Origin: Camellia lanceoleosa
Taxonomy: Eukaryota > Streptophyta > Magnoliopsida > Ericales > Theaceae
NCBI GenBank assembly: GCA_025200525.1
Contig: CM045762.1
Location: forward strand, 105,798,682 to 105,862,681
Direction: 5' to 3'
Length of the DNA stretch: 64,000 nt
A program made the position numbers and the translations under genes. A model generated the notes under the pieces. That model was given only the letters and a program-made list of their open reading frames with translations. It was not told the origin of the DNA and ran no database searches. Within the stretch, counting starts at the first letter, position 1; every line of letters begins with the position of its first letter. This document shows positions 11,374-22,516 of this stretch, piece after piece.

Positions 11374-12383
11374 CACCAAAATTCTGGGTTTCCCAGATTT
11401 TGTTCTTGAGCTTCATTTCGAATTCCCAGCTACACTACTTGCATGCAATGACCCAAATCTCAAATTTAATCATGCTAACATGACACCAATGCAAGATTAC
11501 AACATTAGGAAGCTCAATTTCATAATTTATCTATATGCATGGCCCATTTTCCACCAATTCATTACCAATGTAACCATTTCATGCATTCAAAGCCTCTACT
11601 TCCATGGATTATACATGCATGTGACATATAGCCTTCATTCTCGTCTCATATGATGAAGAGATGGTCAAATACATGGATTTCAATCAAAATTACAACATGA
11701 GTCATGTAATCCATGCTTCAAATATGCAATTTCAAAACAATGCCTACATGCATGCATATATAGTCTTCAAGTTCATCAAAACCAACTCCTTTCATGTTCT
11801 AGATCACAAATTCCTCTTCAATTCATGAAATCACAACTCAAATTCATGAGTTAGGGGTTGGTTACTTACCTAGGAGCTTTAATCTCCCAAACTCTAGTCA
11901 ATTCTTGAGTTAAACCCCCAATTTCCCAAGCTAGAGCCAAAATTGCCCAAGTCTCCTTCTTCCCTCTCTATACCCGGCCTCTCCCTCTCTCTCACTTGTC
12001 TAACTCAGATTTTGAGTTCTAAGAGAGCTAAAGGAGAGTGCAATGCAATTAAACAACTAGCCCCACTAACACAATATTTAATATAAAATATTTGGGGCTC
12101 TTAATCCATCATTTTAATCAGTTTACATTGACCAGAATAAATTTCCAATTAAATTTTACCGTAGGCTCCAAAAATTATGCCAATCACAATGGCGCAATCA
12201 ATTTTGGATTCTGTGGCCGATAAGGCCTCCAATTTAATTTCCAAAGCAGATAGTCAAACAGATATTCCTACAGTGAACAGATACGAATTCAAAATCACAT
12301 ATTAGCACACAAAATCATGCTAAACACATAATCATAAATAATTTAAGGACCAATTTAGCATAATACAGGACAAGGGTATCACA

Positions 12384-12709
12384 CATACAGCCTCGTCTAG
12401 AGTCAAAGGGATGCCAATTAACCAGATTGGCTTTTCTAATGATGATTTGGTTGGGCATACTCTGTCCCATGATGATTCCCTGGCCGTTGAGTTGCGGGTA
12501 AACATATTTTTTGTTGAGTGTATCATCATTGATCAAGGGAGCACTTCAAAAATCATGTATTACAAGAATTTTCTTAAACTTGGCCTCAAGGATAAGGATC
12601 TCATGCCAGCTAATTATCCGCTTATTGGCTTTAATGCCAATCTAGAATACCCAATTGGAAAAATTGTTTTGCCAGTCCATACAAGTACTAACACATTATG
12701 TGGCACTTG
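12384..12709 (+). pseudogene. Tat-A aspartic protease domain
   Basis: Resumes the Tat-A polyprotein straight after the duplicated CATAC. The frame reads ISF-type FSNDDLVGHTLSHDD, then the protease active-site region IIDQGSTSKIM (D-Q-G in place of the usual D-x-G with S/T), then LKLGLKDKDL, PLIGFNA and YPIGKIVLPV. The segment is open until 12709, where an LTR-like insertion starts (TGTCC). The protease would cut the gag-pol polyprotein. The C-terminal part of the same domain is found at 28387 onward. Confidence 0.85.
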
Positions 12710-12887
12710 TGTCCTTTAAATTATTGAAGAGTGTATTTAATTCCTTTACTTTCATTTTAGAAGTCTTTGGAGTTGTTGTATCTTGGTTTTGGATGAGTAC
12801 AATTCAATTTAGACTTGTTGTGACTGTTTGTTCGCACTTGTTTTCGTTGAAACGTTCTTTGGGAGCTTGGAAATTTTGTTCTGGTGT

Positions 12888-13135
12888 CAACCCTAGTCTT
12901 TCTGGGGGTCAACACCACCTTGCTACCATACTTTTAGTGTCTTTACTGAAATATAGGGTTGACACCACGAGTTCTGGGGTCAACCCTTATTTGTTGTCTT
13001 CTTTATAGGCCGTCTATTGAAATATAGGGTCAACACCACGGCTTTCTAGGGTTAACCCTTTTCTGTTGCAAACATTAGCAGCTTAGTGTTTTCTTCCTGA
13101 GGGTCAACACCACTATCTTGAGGGTCGACCCCTGT
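12888..13135. repeat. GGGTCAACACCAC / GGGTCAACCC motif cluster
   Basis: Four blocks in which GGGTyrACACCAC is paired with GGGTyAACCC or a close variant, each pair separated by 10-30 bp, ending about 100 bp upstream of the TATA box. The spacing and position suggest a repeated upstream promoter element of this LTR. Confidence 0.7.
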
Positions 13136-13231
13136 GTGTATTTTCCATATTTTTGGTTCGGTTTTGGGCCTTACTTTTTGGAGGGTTTTGACTTATTATT
13201 TTCTTTGAGTTTAGGGCTATTATTATACCAC

Positions 13232-13239
13232 TATAAATA
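13232..13239 (+). promoter_or_regulatory. TATA box of the solo-LTR-like unit
   Basis: TATAAATA in CCACTATAAATAGACC, followed by a pyrimidine-rich leader. A typical plant LTR core promoter arrangement. Confidence 0.65.
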
Positions 13240-13263
13240 GACCCCAAACACACTTTTCTTATT

Positions 13264-13266
<3 letters not shown>

Positions 13267-13314
<48 letters not shown>
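13267..13314. repeat. (TC)24 microsatellite
   Basis: Perfect 48-bp TC dinucleotide run about 28 bp downstream of the TATA box. It lies in the presumed 5' leader of the LTR transcript. Confidence 0.95.
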
Positions 13315-13315
<1 letters not shown>

Positions 13316-14964
13316 GAAACTCAACTTTTTGTACATTGACCTCTGGATCTCCTTGGCTAGAGCCATTTTTTCACCTAGGTTTCTTAAGAATTGTGGTAGA
13401 TCTCATCAAGGGCTTTCTTTTGATCCAAGAGTTTCACAGTTTCATCAATTTTGGAGTTTTTTTGAGTTCTCCTCTTCGCTCCAAGAGGTATGGTATATAT
13501 CCTAAACTCAATATGAGTTCGGTAGCATATTTGTGATATATTTTTGCTATTTATATTTGGTAGTCATTTGGTTGATTTTGAAATGTTATTTTGGGCTTAA
13601 GGGTTTTGTGAAATTGGGGGATTGTTGGGCTTTGATTTTGCTACTACAATTATTTTTGGTAATCAAAATTGCATATGGATTTCTAAAAGTGGAAAAGCCC
13701 CAATTTGTAGAAAATCCTAAATGATATTGTTTTGGGAGTTGGATTGATTTTTGGTAAATGGTTTTGTTGGAAAGAGACGGGAAGGAACTAGTTGCGGGAT
13801 TTTGAAAATGGGTGTTGTTACTCTTTTGGAAAATATATCTATGTTGTTATCTTTTAATTATTGCATTAGAGATAACTGTTTTGGCTATCGGTGGAGAATA
13901 GCATTGCCGTGTGTTAGAAATTGCATGTTGATTAGGCAATTTGAAATCATTCATATCATAGAGCATCTAATGGATTTTTGGAATTTGAAACCATATGTCT
14001 GGAAAGAGGTTTTTGGAAATTCTCGCATTTTGTTTTAGAACATTTGCATTGTTTTAGAAAACAACATTTTGAATCACACGTGTTGTGCTATTGGAAAAAG
14101 GTAACTAAAGTGGTAAATGCTATGAGGGGGTGTTAAAGCAGAATTAAGATGGCTTGTGTGTCCATGGTGAAAGACCTAAACCCACGCAGTAGGTGTTGAG
14201 CCTTCTGGTGAGCACAGGTAAAAATGACCTTTTATAGTTACTTGTATGAACACTAGCACTGAGATTTACCCATTTTATTTTTTATCATTTTGGCTTGAAA
14301 TGATGTTTTGGAAAAAGGTTTTGGCAATGTGTTTGCTGTTGTTTAGCGATGTATTCACATTTGATTTAACAATGTATTTGCTAGTTGGTATTGAAATACC
14401 TGGATAGATTTTTGGAAAGGGATTTTATATCAAACAAATTATTTGAACTTGGAAAACATTTTGATTAAACGTAAGGTTATGGTAATTGGAAAGAAAGGAT
14501 TTTGTTTGAGGAATCAAATGGATTTGAAAATGCATTTGGGCATATTGTACATATGTATTGCATCACGATCATTTATGATGGTGGAGAATGTTTAGTTTTT
14601 GAAATATTCTCTACCGAGCTTTATGCTCACCCTACGTGGTTGAAAATGTTTTTCAGGTGTACATGTGTGAATGTGGACTATGACGTGAAGTTGTGTTCGG
14701 AACCATGTAGGGTGGTTTAGTTATTTGTAGGCCATGGGCCATTTATGTTATTTATTGGTTGTGTTCCATTTTTGTAAGGGTTACACCCTTGTACATGATG
14801 TAAGCCTTAGGGTGTTCAATTTAATTTATAACATTTGTATATGTTTTTAGTTACAGAACATCCATTTGACTTAGATGTTGTATCTAGGAATCTATAAAAT
14901 CGGATAAAAATATGTATTGTGTGACTATATTATATTCATTTGCATGAGAGTTGTTATCTATTGT

Positions 14965-15610
14965 TGTAGTTGGTTTCTCGTGCTCCTCGAATACGATAGC
15001 CTTATAGTTCGGACTCCAGTGGTTCTGAATCTGGTTTCACAAGTGCAATATGAAACAGAAAAACACAAATGAGAGTCCTAATCCGGCAAATCTTTAGAAA
15101 ATCCATTTATCATCAGAGATGCCAAAAATGGACTGTATTGCCAGATTTCAGAGTTACCAGCTAAATATTTTTGAAAATTTAGGAAACTCGTAACTCGTGC
15201 CAAAGGCCACTCGTCCATCATAACCAAAGTGTCTTGCTCGGGAACTTAGGTATGAGAGGGGAAGGTCATGAATTGAGCACCCCACTCACCCGATCAAAGA
15301 TCGGCCTTTACTAATCTTGATGTGATTTTTTTGTACATTATATGATCTTGTTTTGATTATTATGCTAACATTACTATGTGAGGCACATAAGTATAGACTT
15401 CGTCACCCACTTTAGAATGCTTTGATTTTATGTTCGTTTGAAAAGAGTTTTGCATATGTGCTACTTAAAAAAGCAAGCTCTTATGTACATTTATCATAAT
15501 CACCCTAACTTAAGAGAAATAACCTTCATCCACTGACATTCAAAGAGATATTTTAAGTAAGCACTTAGCCTTATAGTAGTACGCTTGATATGGCAACACA
15601 AACACATATG
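14965..15610 (-). repeat. Minus LTR copy 1, 3'-terminal part
   Basis: Reverse-strand match to 25032-25690, sharing the GTGCTCC...GGACTCC, CAGATTTCAGAG...CACC-like and GATCAAAGATCGGCC blocks. It stops at 15610, where the + strand element (TGTAGACACCCC) begins after ATATG. Confidence 0.8.
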
Positions 15611-15809
15611 TGTAGACACCCCATTTTTTACCGTCCTCAAGATTCGGACGTCATCGCCTGTGCACTCAATGATTGCACTTGTTTGTGTTCGTTTTGAGTG
15701 CTCAAAGTCCTTGGTGGAGTACCAGGCCTTTGAACCTTGAAACCTCATTTGTTTTGTGCATTGTTTTGGACCAAAAGCTTGTTGTTTCAAGTCTGGGTGA
15801 GTGGGTGAC

Positions 15810-18800
15810 TGTAGACATCCCATTTTTGACCGTCCTCAAGACTTGGACGTCACCGTCGAAACACTCGGTGATTATCCATGTTTGTGTTCATCTTGAGTTC
15901 CCGGAGGTCTCGCCTACGCGCCTTGTCTCAGGGCCTCTCGACTCGACTGTTTTGTGTCTGGTTTTGCACCAAACACTTGTATTTTGCCTTTGAGAGGCAG
16001 GGTAGGGTTTGTAGACCATCCCTACCCATCACCGGCCATGGCTTGAGGCCACCGGCTGTGTTTTGTGTCCACCGGCCAAATGTTTGGCCGGCCGGCACTA
16101 TAGATGGCCGGCCGGCTATCTTTTTTTGGTCAATTACATTTTTGGCCGGCCGACTATTGTGCATCTACTTTTGCAGATATTTTGTCACAGCTGGCTTGCA
16201 TTTGACTCCCCTCCATACACTGGAGGGATCTCTCTTTAGAAGCTTGTCTTGTAAGCTTTACAAGACAAAAAGCTCTATAAAGAGGAGGCTTCTTCTCTTG
16301 GTTAGGGGTTGGACAAAAAAGTTAGACATTTTAGAGAGCCATTTTTAGGGTTTGAGTTCTAGTGTTAGGGTTTGGTTTATATCCTATCTATATAGTGTGT
16401 GTTTTGTCTCATTTTTGCTCACAAACACACACCATCACACCATCTCTTGGAGCTAAGGCCCTTGAGGGTTGTTTTTAGTGTTTTGGAGCTGGTTTCAACC
16501 TCCAGAAGCTGCTGGAGCTTCATTTGTGAAGAAGGTCTACAAGGGTAATCACTTTTCCCTTTTATTCCCTATTTTTGCACACTACTTTTACCTATCTTGC
16601 AACTATTTTTTGGCTTTGCATATAATACATAAAAGTTCTATTTTTAAGGCCTCTAAATAGTTTGTTAAGAGTGTTTTAAGCTTTGGGGTTGTTTGACCCC
16701 TCTTAAGCCTTGTTTGACCCTTGTTTTGTGTCATTTTGTGTGAGCTCCGGGACCATAGTGTTTGGGCCTCCTCACCACTGAAATCTTGAGGGATTTTAGA
16801 GGTGAGGATGGTGCCTTGAGGTCCTAGGAAGGAGAGGGCCACCCCCTCTCCTTGTTGTCCTTGAAAAGGGCTATTTTTGCCTCTTGAGGGAGCACCATGT
16901 TTAAGAGTATGTTGACCATGCCTTAGCTGTTTTTCATGCTTATTATGTCATAATATAGCATTGTATTGAGTTGGTTTTGGTACGCCATGCTTGCTTAGCA
17001 TACATGCCTTGTAATGCCATGTTTAGGCCTTAACATGCCTTAGGTTGTAAGCCTTTGTTCTAGTGTGTTTTAGGCCTAGCTTCGTGAAGCTTTAATGCAT
17101 GTTTTTGTATGCTTTAGCTCTGTTTTAAATTGCTTGAGTCATACTTGCCGTATATTGTATAGCTCATTTACATTTTGGCTTGTTAGCCTTAAGTTTTGGA
17201 CCATGTTGCATGTTTAACCTATCTTGTTTGCTTGGTTTGGCACCATGTTCTTGCATGATTTTCAGAGCTTAATGCATGCTAATTGTCCATGTTTGCATCT
17301 TCTTAAGTGTGCTTAGAAGTTGCTCTTTAATGCTTAAAGTGTTGGACCTCATTTGCATGCATGTTTGTGTGTCTTTTAATCCTTCATTTGTGGGCATTTT
17401 GGCCACTGTTTTAGGCATAATTAGGGCTGCCTAAATCATTGTTTAGGTCCATCTCTTTGCTTGTTGCATATACGCCTTGTATGTCGTAGCATATTGGCGA
17501 GTTGTTGCATGTTTGAACTTGCATGATTGAATGAAGTCACATATTGGCTTGCATGCTTGGATGCCTACGTTAGTCTTGCATGCTTATTGGTTGTATTGTC
17601 TCATGCCTTGCATGTTTTGTATGCCTCTTTGCATTACCATGTTGCATGCCTAGTTAACATGCTTAGGTTGCATTACATTAGCATGCATACTTGGCCTCTT
17701 GAATTGTTTATGATAGAGGTTAAGTCCCCCCCTTGGCTTGATTACGTGCATTGCATTCCATATTAAAAATGCATACTTGGCTTCTTGGGCCATCATGCAT
17801 GAAAATGCGCGATTGGTGGTCCGAGAACCAAGGCTCATGTCCCTTTGGGTCACAAACATGATATGGGGTGTGATTGGTGCATACATTGCTTGAAATGCAT
17901 TGCCATGCCAAGTATTGTCCTCTGCTGCTGTCAAATCAGTTTCTGCAGGAAGTTTTGTCAGGTCGGCCACATTTAGTGCTGACCAGCTATCATTGTTGGC
18001 CGATGGATCAAGCTTGCAGCCGGTGACCATTCTACATGGCCGATGGTGTTCTCTCCCAGCCGGTGGTGTTCCCTGGCATCCATAGAGCAAACCCTGAGAC
18101 TTTAGCAGTCATCAGAGGAGTAGAGCAGGGAAAACAGAGGCATCTTGAGCATGACAGTGGATTTTTGGGCAGAACCGAGCACGCATGCATCGAGCCCTCC
18201 CCCCGAGGCTATTGTTTATTGCTTTATTAGATTAATTAATTTGCTTAATTAATTTAGTTGGCCTGTAATAATTAATTAGCTAGGATAGTTAATTCATTAT
18301 TTGATTTGTATATTCTTTCGGTCCCTCCGAGCGAGGGCGAATTTGTAATAAGTGTGGGTGAGTGTGTGTATGTCTTCCAACCCCCACTTCTTTCTCCCTT
18401 TTACTTACCTACTTTGATAGTTAGTATTAGGTCATGTTTAATTTAGCATATCTTATGCTATGCATGCGTGCACCATTCATCAGTATTGCATGCACCGGGC
18501 TCAGCGCGTCATGCTAATTGCATTATATTTCAAAATGGATTTGGATACATGCTACTTGTGCATTTCACATGTCATCCTTAGATTAACCGAGCCTATTCTA
18601 GTGACATTTTGTATGTGATGCATTAGGCACTTAACAAGAACCTGGATCATGCATCGATTGCTAACATGTTCTTGTTTTGGCATGGAGTACTTTGTAAGTA
18701 TTTTATGCTTTAACATCCTTGCATGCGTGTGAGTGTTATCATGACAGCATGCTTACCATGTGGCTAGATGCTTATATGTTAAACTGCCTGAATGCCTGTG

Positions 18801-19335
18801 GGTGAAGGTTGGATTGTTTGAGTTGGAACAACTCATTGAAATCCGTATTTTAGCCTACTTGCGAGTAGTAAATCCCAAAGCGTTTTCCAAAACAAACAGA
18901 TATGCAATGCTTGTTTCCAAGTTAGGCGATCTAGTCTATACTTGGTTCTTGTCATATAACATAGTAACTCTAGGCTAATAATGGGAATAAGAACACATAA
19001 CGTTTTCAAAATTGGATATCACGGTTAGTAGAGGCCGATCTTCGGATCGAGCGAGAGGGGGTGCTCATAGCTGACCTTCCCCAATCGTACCCAAGTTCCC
19101 GAGCCGAGGCAACTTTGGTGATGACGGACACGTGGCCTTTGGCACTGAGTCAGGGTTTCCTAAATTCCCCCATTAAAAAAATATTTTAGGTGGCGACTCT
19201 GTATCTGGCAAAGCAGTCCATGTTTGGCACTTCTTTTCTAAAAATCTGTTTCTCAAAATGATTTGTCAGATTTGGACTCTTTGGTTCAAATTTAGAACCA
19301 CGACAACAAATCGAGTCCGAACTGTAGCACAACTC
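15810..19335 (+). repeat. Nested LTR inside the plus solo LTR
   Basis: Starts TGTAGACATCCC at 15810, after GTGAC, and ends near 19335 after GAGTCCGAACTGTAG. The host LTR resumes in register at about 19342 (both copies read GGCTTG then GGCC-rich DNA). Contains three GGCCGGCC palindromes (16085-16153), two strong hairpins (16209-16268) and TATA-like sequences (TATAAAG at 16276, CTATCTATATAG at 16384). The right boundary is approximate and no clean target duplication was found, so unequal exchange rather than insertion is possible. Confidence 0.65.
16209..16268. repeat. Two adjacent perfect inverted repeats
   Basis: CCCTCCA / TGGAGGG with a 5-base loop (16209-16227), then TTGTCTTGTAA / TTACAAGACAA with a 3-base loop (16244-16268), just upstream of TATAAAG at 16276. 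Confidence 0.85.
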
Positions 19336-22300
19336 CTTGGACTGTCGGCCTTGGCTTGTGGTGGCCGATCGGCTATCAGTGGTGGCCGACGGCCGTCAGT
19401 CTCTTTTTCCAAATATTTATTGATAGCTATGCCAGCTGTTAGACACTGAGCTGCATCACCATACACGTGTTTGGTAGGATGTTCCTAAGCTCAAGACTTG
19501 TTTTTCTATATATTGGAAGGTTCCTCCCCCATTTTTGAGGGTTAGCAATTTTAGACCAAAAAAATATCTCTCTCTAGCTTTCTCTCTCTCTCTTGATATT
19601 TTGTGCTTGGTTGTGTAGTTTCTCTATACTTTTGCATACCAACCCTTAATCAAACTTGACCATCTTTGAGCTGAGATTCCTTGGAGTCTTGTTTGAGGTT
19701 TAGAAGGAGGTTTGAGCTTGAATTTGTGCCTAATTTGTGCTTTGCTTCAAAGATATAGCACTTACCTTGTTTAAGCTTATTTTGTATCTTTGTTTTCCCA
19801 TCTTTTTCAACTATTTTTGGGCTAATTTTGAATTGTCAAACAGTCTGTTTTTATGGTTTAAAAGTGTTGGTTTGAGGTCATTTTGAGTTAGGGAGTGGTT
19901 CACCCTTCTTGCTCCTTTGTTTGTTAAGCTTTTGTACCATTTTTCATCACTTTCAAACCAATTTGTTTTGGCCTTTTAACCATTGAATTTTAGAGGTTTT
20001 TTCAATGGTGAAAAACTTATTTTGAGATCCAAAATTGGAGGGGATAGCCTCCCCTCCTTATGTTTTGCTTGCATGCCTAGTCAGTCTCATGTGTTAGCTT
20101 ATTGTTTTAGCTTTTTGTAGCTTAAGTCCAGCATGTTTTAGGCTATATTTAGGGTTGTTTTGCCTCTATTTTTTGACTGGTTAATTCATTTGAGCCTTGT
20201 ATGGCATGGTTGTAGTGTAATTTCTTTCACTAGCTTGGTGTTTTAGGGCTTTAATCACCATTGTTTTGAGTTAATAGCATGTTTTAGTGTTGTTTTGCAC
20301 TTAATCTCAACACTTTAATCTCGACAATCTCCCTCAATTCTTCACTCTTTTGTTTGCTTTGAAAGTTGTTTTAAACCCCTTGTTTGCCTAAGTGTGAAAT
20401 TGAAGTGTTACACCTAATGGTTTAATCCCTTGGGAGGTTTATTACCAACAGTGTAATACCTCTTTCATGCCCAAAGCTACTTGTGGTTTGAGCCATCTTT
20501 CCACTAGAGGACAATCGCCAATGGAAAAATGGATTAATGAATGATTTGGTAATTAAATGAGTAGACAAAATGGACAAGTAAAAGAGGCAAGATAAGCATC
20601 TTTTGTGTTGCATTGCATGTGTTCGAATCGGATGTTAATTCGAACACAAGGAAAATGAGACATTTCATACTCAAAAGTGATGGAATGTGCCACTTTCCTT
20701 GGTCTCCATTACCCTTGATCATGCATGATAGGGTGGTGGTCTTTTTGAGTCTTGTTTTGCATGTATTAAACTTGTACAAACTTGGTTCCTTAGCCATCAT
20801 GCATGAAAATTGCTTGATTGATGGTTTGAGGGCCAAGAGTTACACTCCTTTGAGCTTGTTTGATGATAAGGAGTGTAACAGTACAAATAATCATTGAGAA
20901 TACATTGCTTTGCCTCTGTTTGCTCTTTGTTGCAACAAGAGGAAGTTCAGGACAGAAGTGGCTAACCGGCCACCAGAAGTAGTTGACCGGCCATCAATGA
21001 AATTTGCACAATGTGTTGGTAAGGTGGAGCAGAGGTATTCTGGAAGTTGGTGGCATTGTCAGTGTTCAAATGTGCAAATAGAGGCATTCAGTGGCAAGGC
21101 GGTGGCCATTTTTTTTTTTTTTTGGGCGGAAACCGAGTATGCATGGACCTCCCTCGCTTCCCGCCATTAGCTAATTAGTTTAATTAGCAATAGATAAAAC
21201 ACATGTTGTAACTATTTAAGTGGAGTAGTTGGTTAATTACTTCATGTTATAATTAGTTAGCTTAATTGCTTTGTAGTTAGTTAGTTAAGTATTTAGCTAA
21301 TTAATTTGATTTGTAATATTTAATTAGCTTAGAATAGTTTAGTTAATTCATTTCAAGTGTTGTAATTAGTTAGCTTAATTAGCGTAGCTAGTTGGTTAGC
21401 TTATTCATTCAAACCCTCCTTCGTGAGGGCATAATGTTGTAATAAGTGTGTGTGCGTGCGTGTATGTCTTCCGACCTCACGTCTTTTTCCCTTTTATTTA
21501 ATCGCTTTTGATGGTTAGTTTAGGGTCATGTTTAAATTAGCATATCGCATGCTTGCATCCATTCATCTTGTCTTGCATGCACTGAGGCTCGGCACATCAT
21601 TCAAACTGTATTGTTATTTCAAATAATTCTTTGAATACGTGTTTAAATTGCATGTTGTTCAAATCGATCCATAAGCCACATTAGTAGCCGAGCCTATTAA
21701 ATGCATATTGCATGTGTTGCATTAGACATCTTGTATAGTTAGGATCGTGCATCTTTCTAACTAGTTTCGGTTTTGGCTTGGAGTACTCGGTGAGCTTTTA
21801 TGCTTTAGCATATTTGCATGAGTGTGAATGTTACCATGATTAGCATGCTTGCCGTGAGGTTATGTGCTTAAATGTTAAATTGCATGAATGCTTGTGGATG
21901 AAGGCTTGATTGTTTGAATTGGAACGATTCAATGTTTTAAGCCCATTTTGTTAAGTGGCAAATCATGTTTTAAGCCCACTTGAGGTGCAAATTCAAACCA
22001 TTTTCGCAAACAAACATGAGTTGAATTGTTCCGAATTAAGCAAACTAGTCTATACTCGTTTGTGTGCGTCACATAGTAAAGCTAGTTTAATAACCGGAAT
22101 AAGAACACATAATGTTTATAAAAAACATCATATCATGATTAGTAGAGGCCGAACTTTGATCGGGCGAGCGGGGGTACTCAATTCATGATATTCCCCCTTC
22201 GTACCTAAGTTCCCGAGCCGAGGCAACTTTGGTGATGACGGACACGTGGCCTTCGGCATGAGTCAGGGTTTCCTAAATTTCTCAAAAAATAAAATATTTA

Positions 22301-22516
22301 GGTGGCGACTCTGTATCTGGCAAAGCAGTCCAATTTTGGCATTGTTTGATTTAAAATCGATTTTTCAAAATAATTTGCCGGATTTGGACTCTTTGGTATT
22401 TATTAGTTTCAAATTGCCCTTGTGAGACGAGATTCAGAACCACGGGAGTCTGAACTGTGAGGCCTTTCTTTTTAAACCTTTCCGAAAGGCGGGGCGCGAG
22501 AAAAGGCGAGTCCACA

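Larger units (their letters stand above)
2914..12383 (-). mobile_element. Tekay-like chromovirus (Ty3/gypsy), near complete
   Basis: A 9,470-bp element with two near-identical LTRs (2914-5248 and 10062-12383), flanked on both sides by the 5-bp duplication CATAC (2909-2913 and 12384-12388). On the - strand the order is PBS, gag, protease, RT, RNase H, integrase and a chromodomain-like tail, then the polypurine tract. LTR ends in + orientation are TGTCACGACC and GTATCACA. Coding is interrupted by two in-frame stops and about three frameshifts, so this copy is probably not functional, although few changes separate the LTRs. The assignment to the Tekay/Del group rests on the YPHLF-ending tail, tRNA-Met primer and LTR ends, not on a phylogeny. 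It lies inside the gag/protease of Tat-A. Confidence 0.95.
10062..12383 (-). repeat. Chromovirus 5' LTR (right copy)
   Basis: Near-identical to 2914-5248. The main differences are in the repeat blocks: eight instead of seven GGCCTTTGGCCC units, and loss of the segment between two palindromes of the CGCTCGAGCG cluster. It is followed by the duplicated CATAC. Confidence 0.93.
12710..14964 (+). repeat. Solo-LTR-like unit, left part
   Basis: Non-coding block starting TGTCC, inserted in the Tat-A protease. It continues as 28366-28386 after the nested insertion and is bounded by a 6-bp direct repeat CACTTG (12704-12709 and 28386-28391, of which CA may belong to the LTR end). A TATAAATA box at 13232-13239 is followed by a 48-bp CT tract in the leader, which fits an LTR promoter. 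No coding capacity. The family is not identified; the absence of an internal region suggests a solo LTR. Confidence 0.7.
15611..22516 (+). mobile_element. Tat/Ogre-type solo LTR, plus strand (interrupted)
   Basis: Begins TGTAGACACCCC at 15611 and ends GAGTCCACA at 22516, flanked by ATATG (15606-15610 and 22517-22521). It is formed by 15611-15809 and about 19336-22516, split by a second LTR of the same superfamily. Its core promoter may be CTATATATT at 19506-19514. A GGTGGCGACTCTGTATCTGG segment lies at about 22301. No coding region was seen; long open frames here are isolated and match nothing recognised. Confidence 0.8.

Noticed and set aside
11105..11653. 182-codon + strand open frame
   Set aside because: It lies within the chromovirus LTR; the equivalent frame in the other LTR (3905-4240) is shorter because of small indels, so it is not a conserved coding region.
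13336..14038. Short + strand frames (63-95 codons) after the TC microsatellite
   Set aside because: No recognisable domain; hydrophobic bias follows T-rich DNA within an LTR-like unit.
15878..16348. 156-codon open frame on the + strand
   Set aside because: Falls in the upstream region of an LTR; composition follows GGCCGGCC-rich DNA and no homologous frame exists in sister LTRs.
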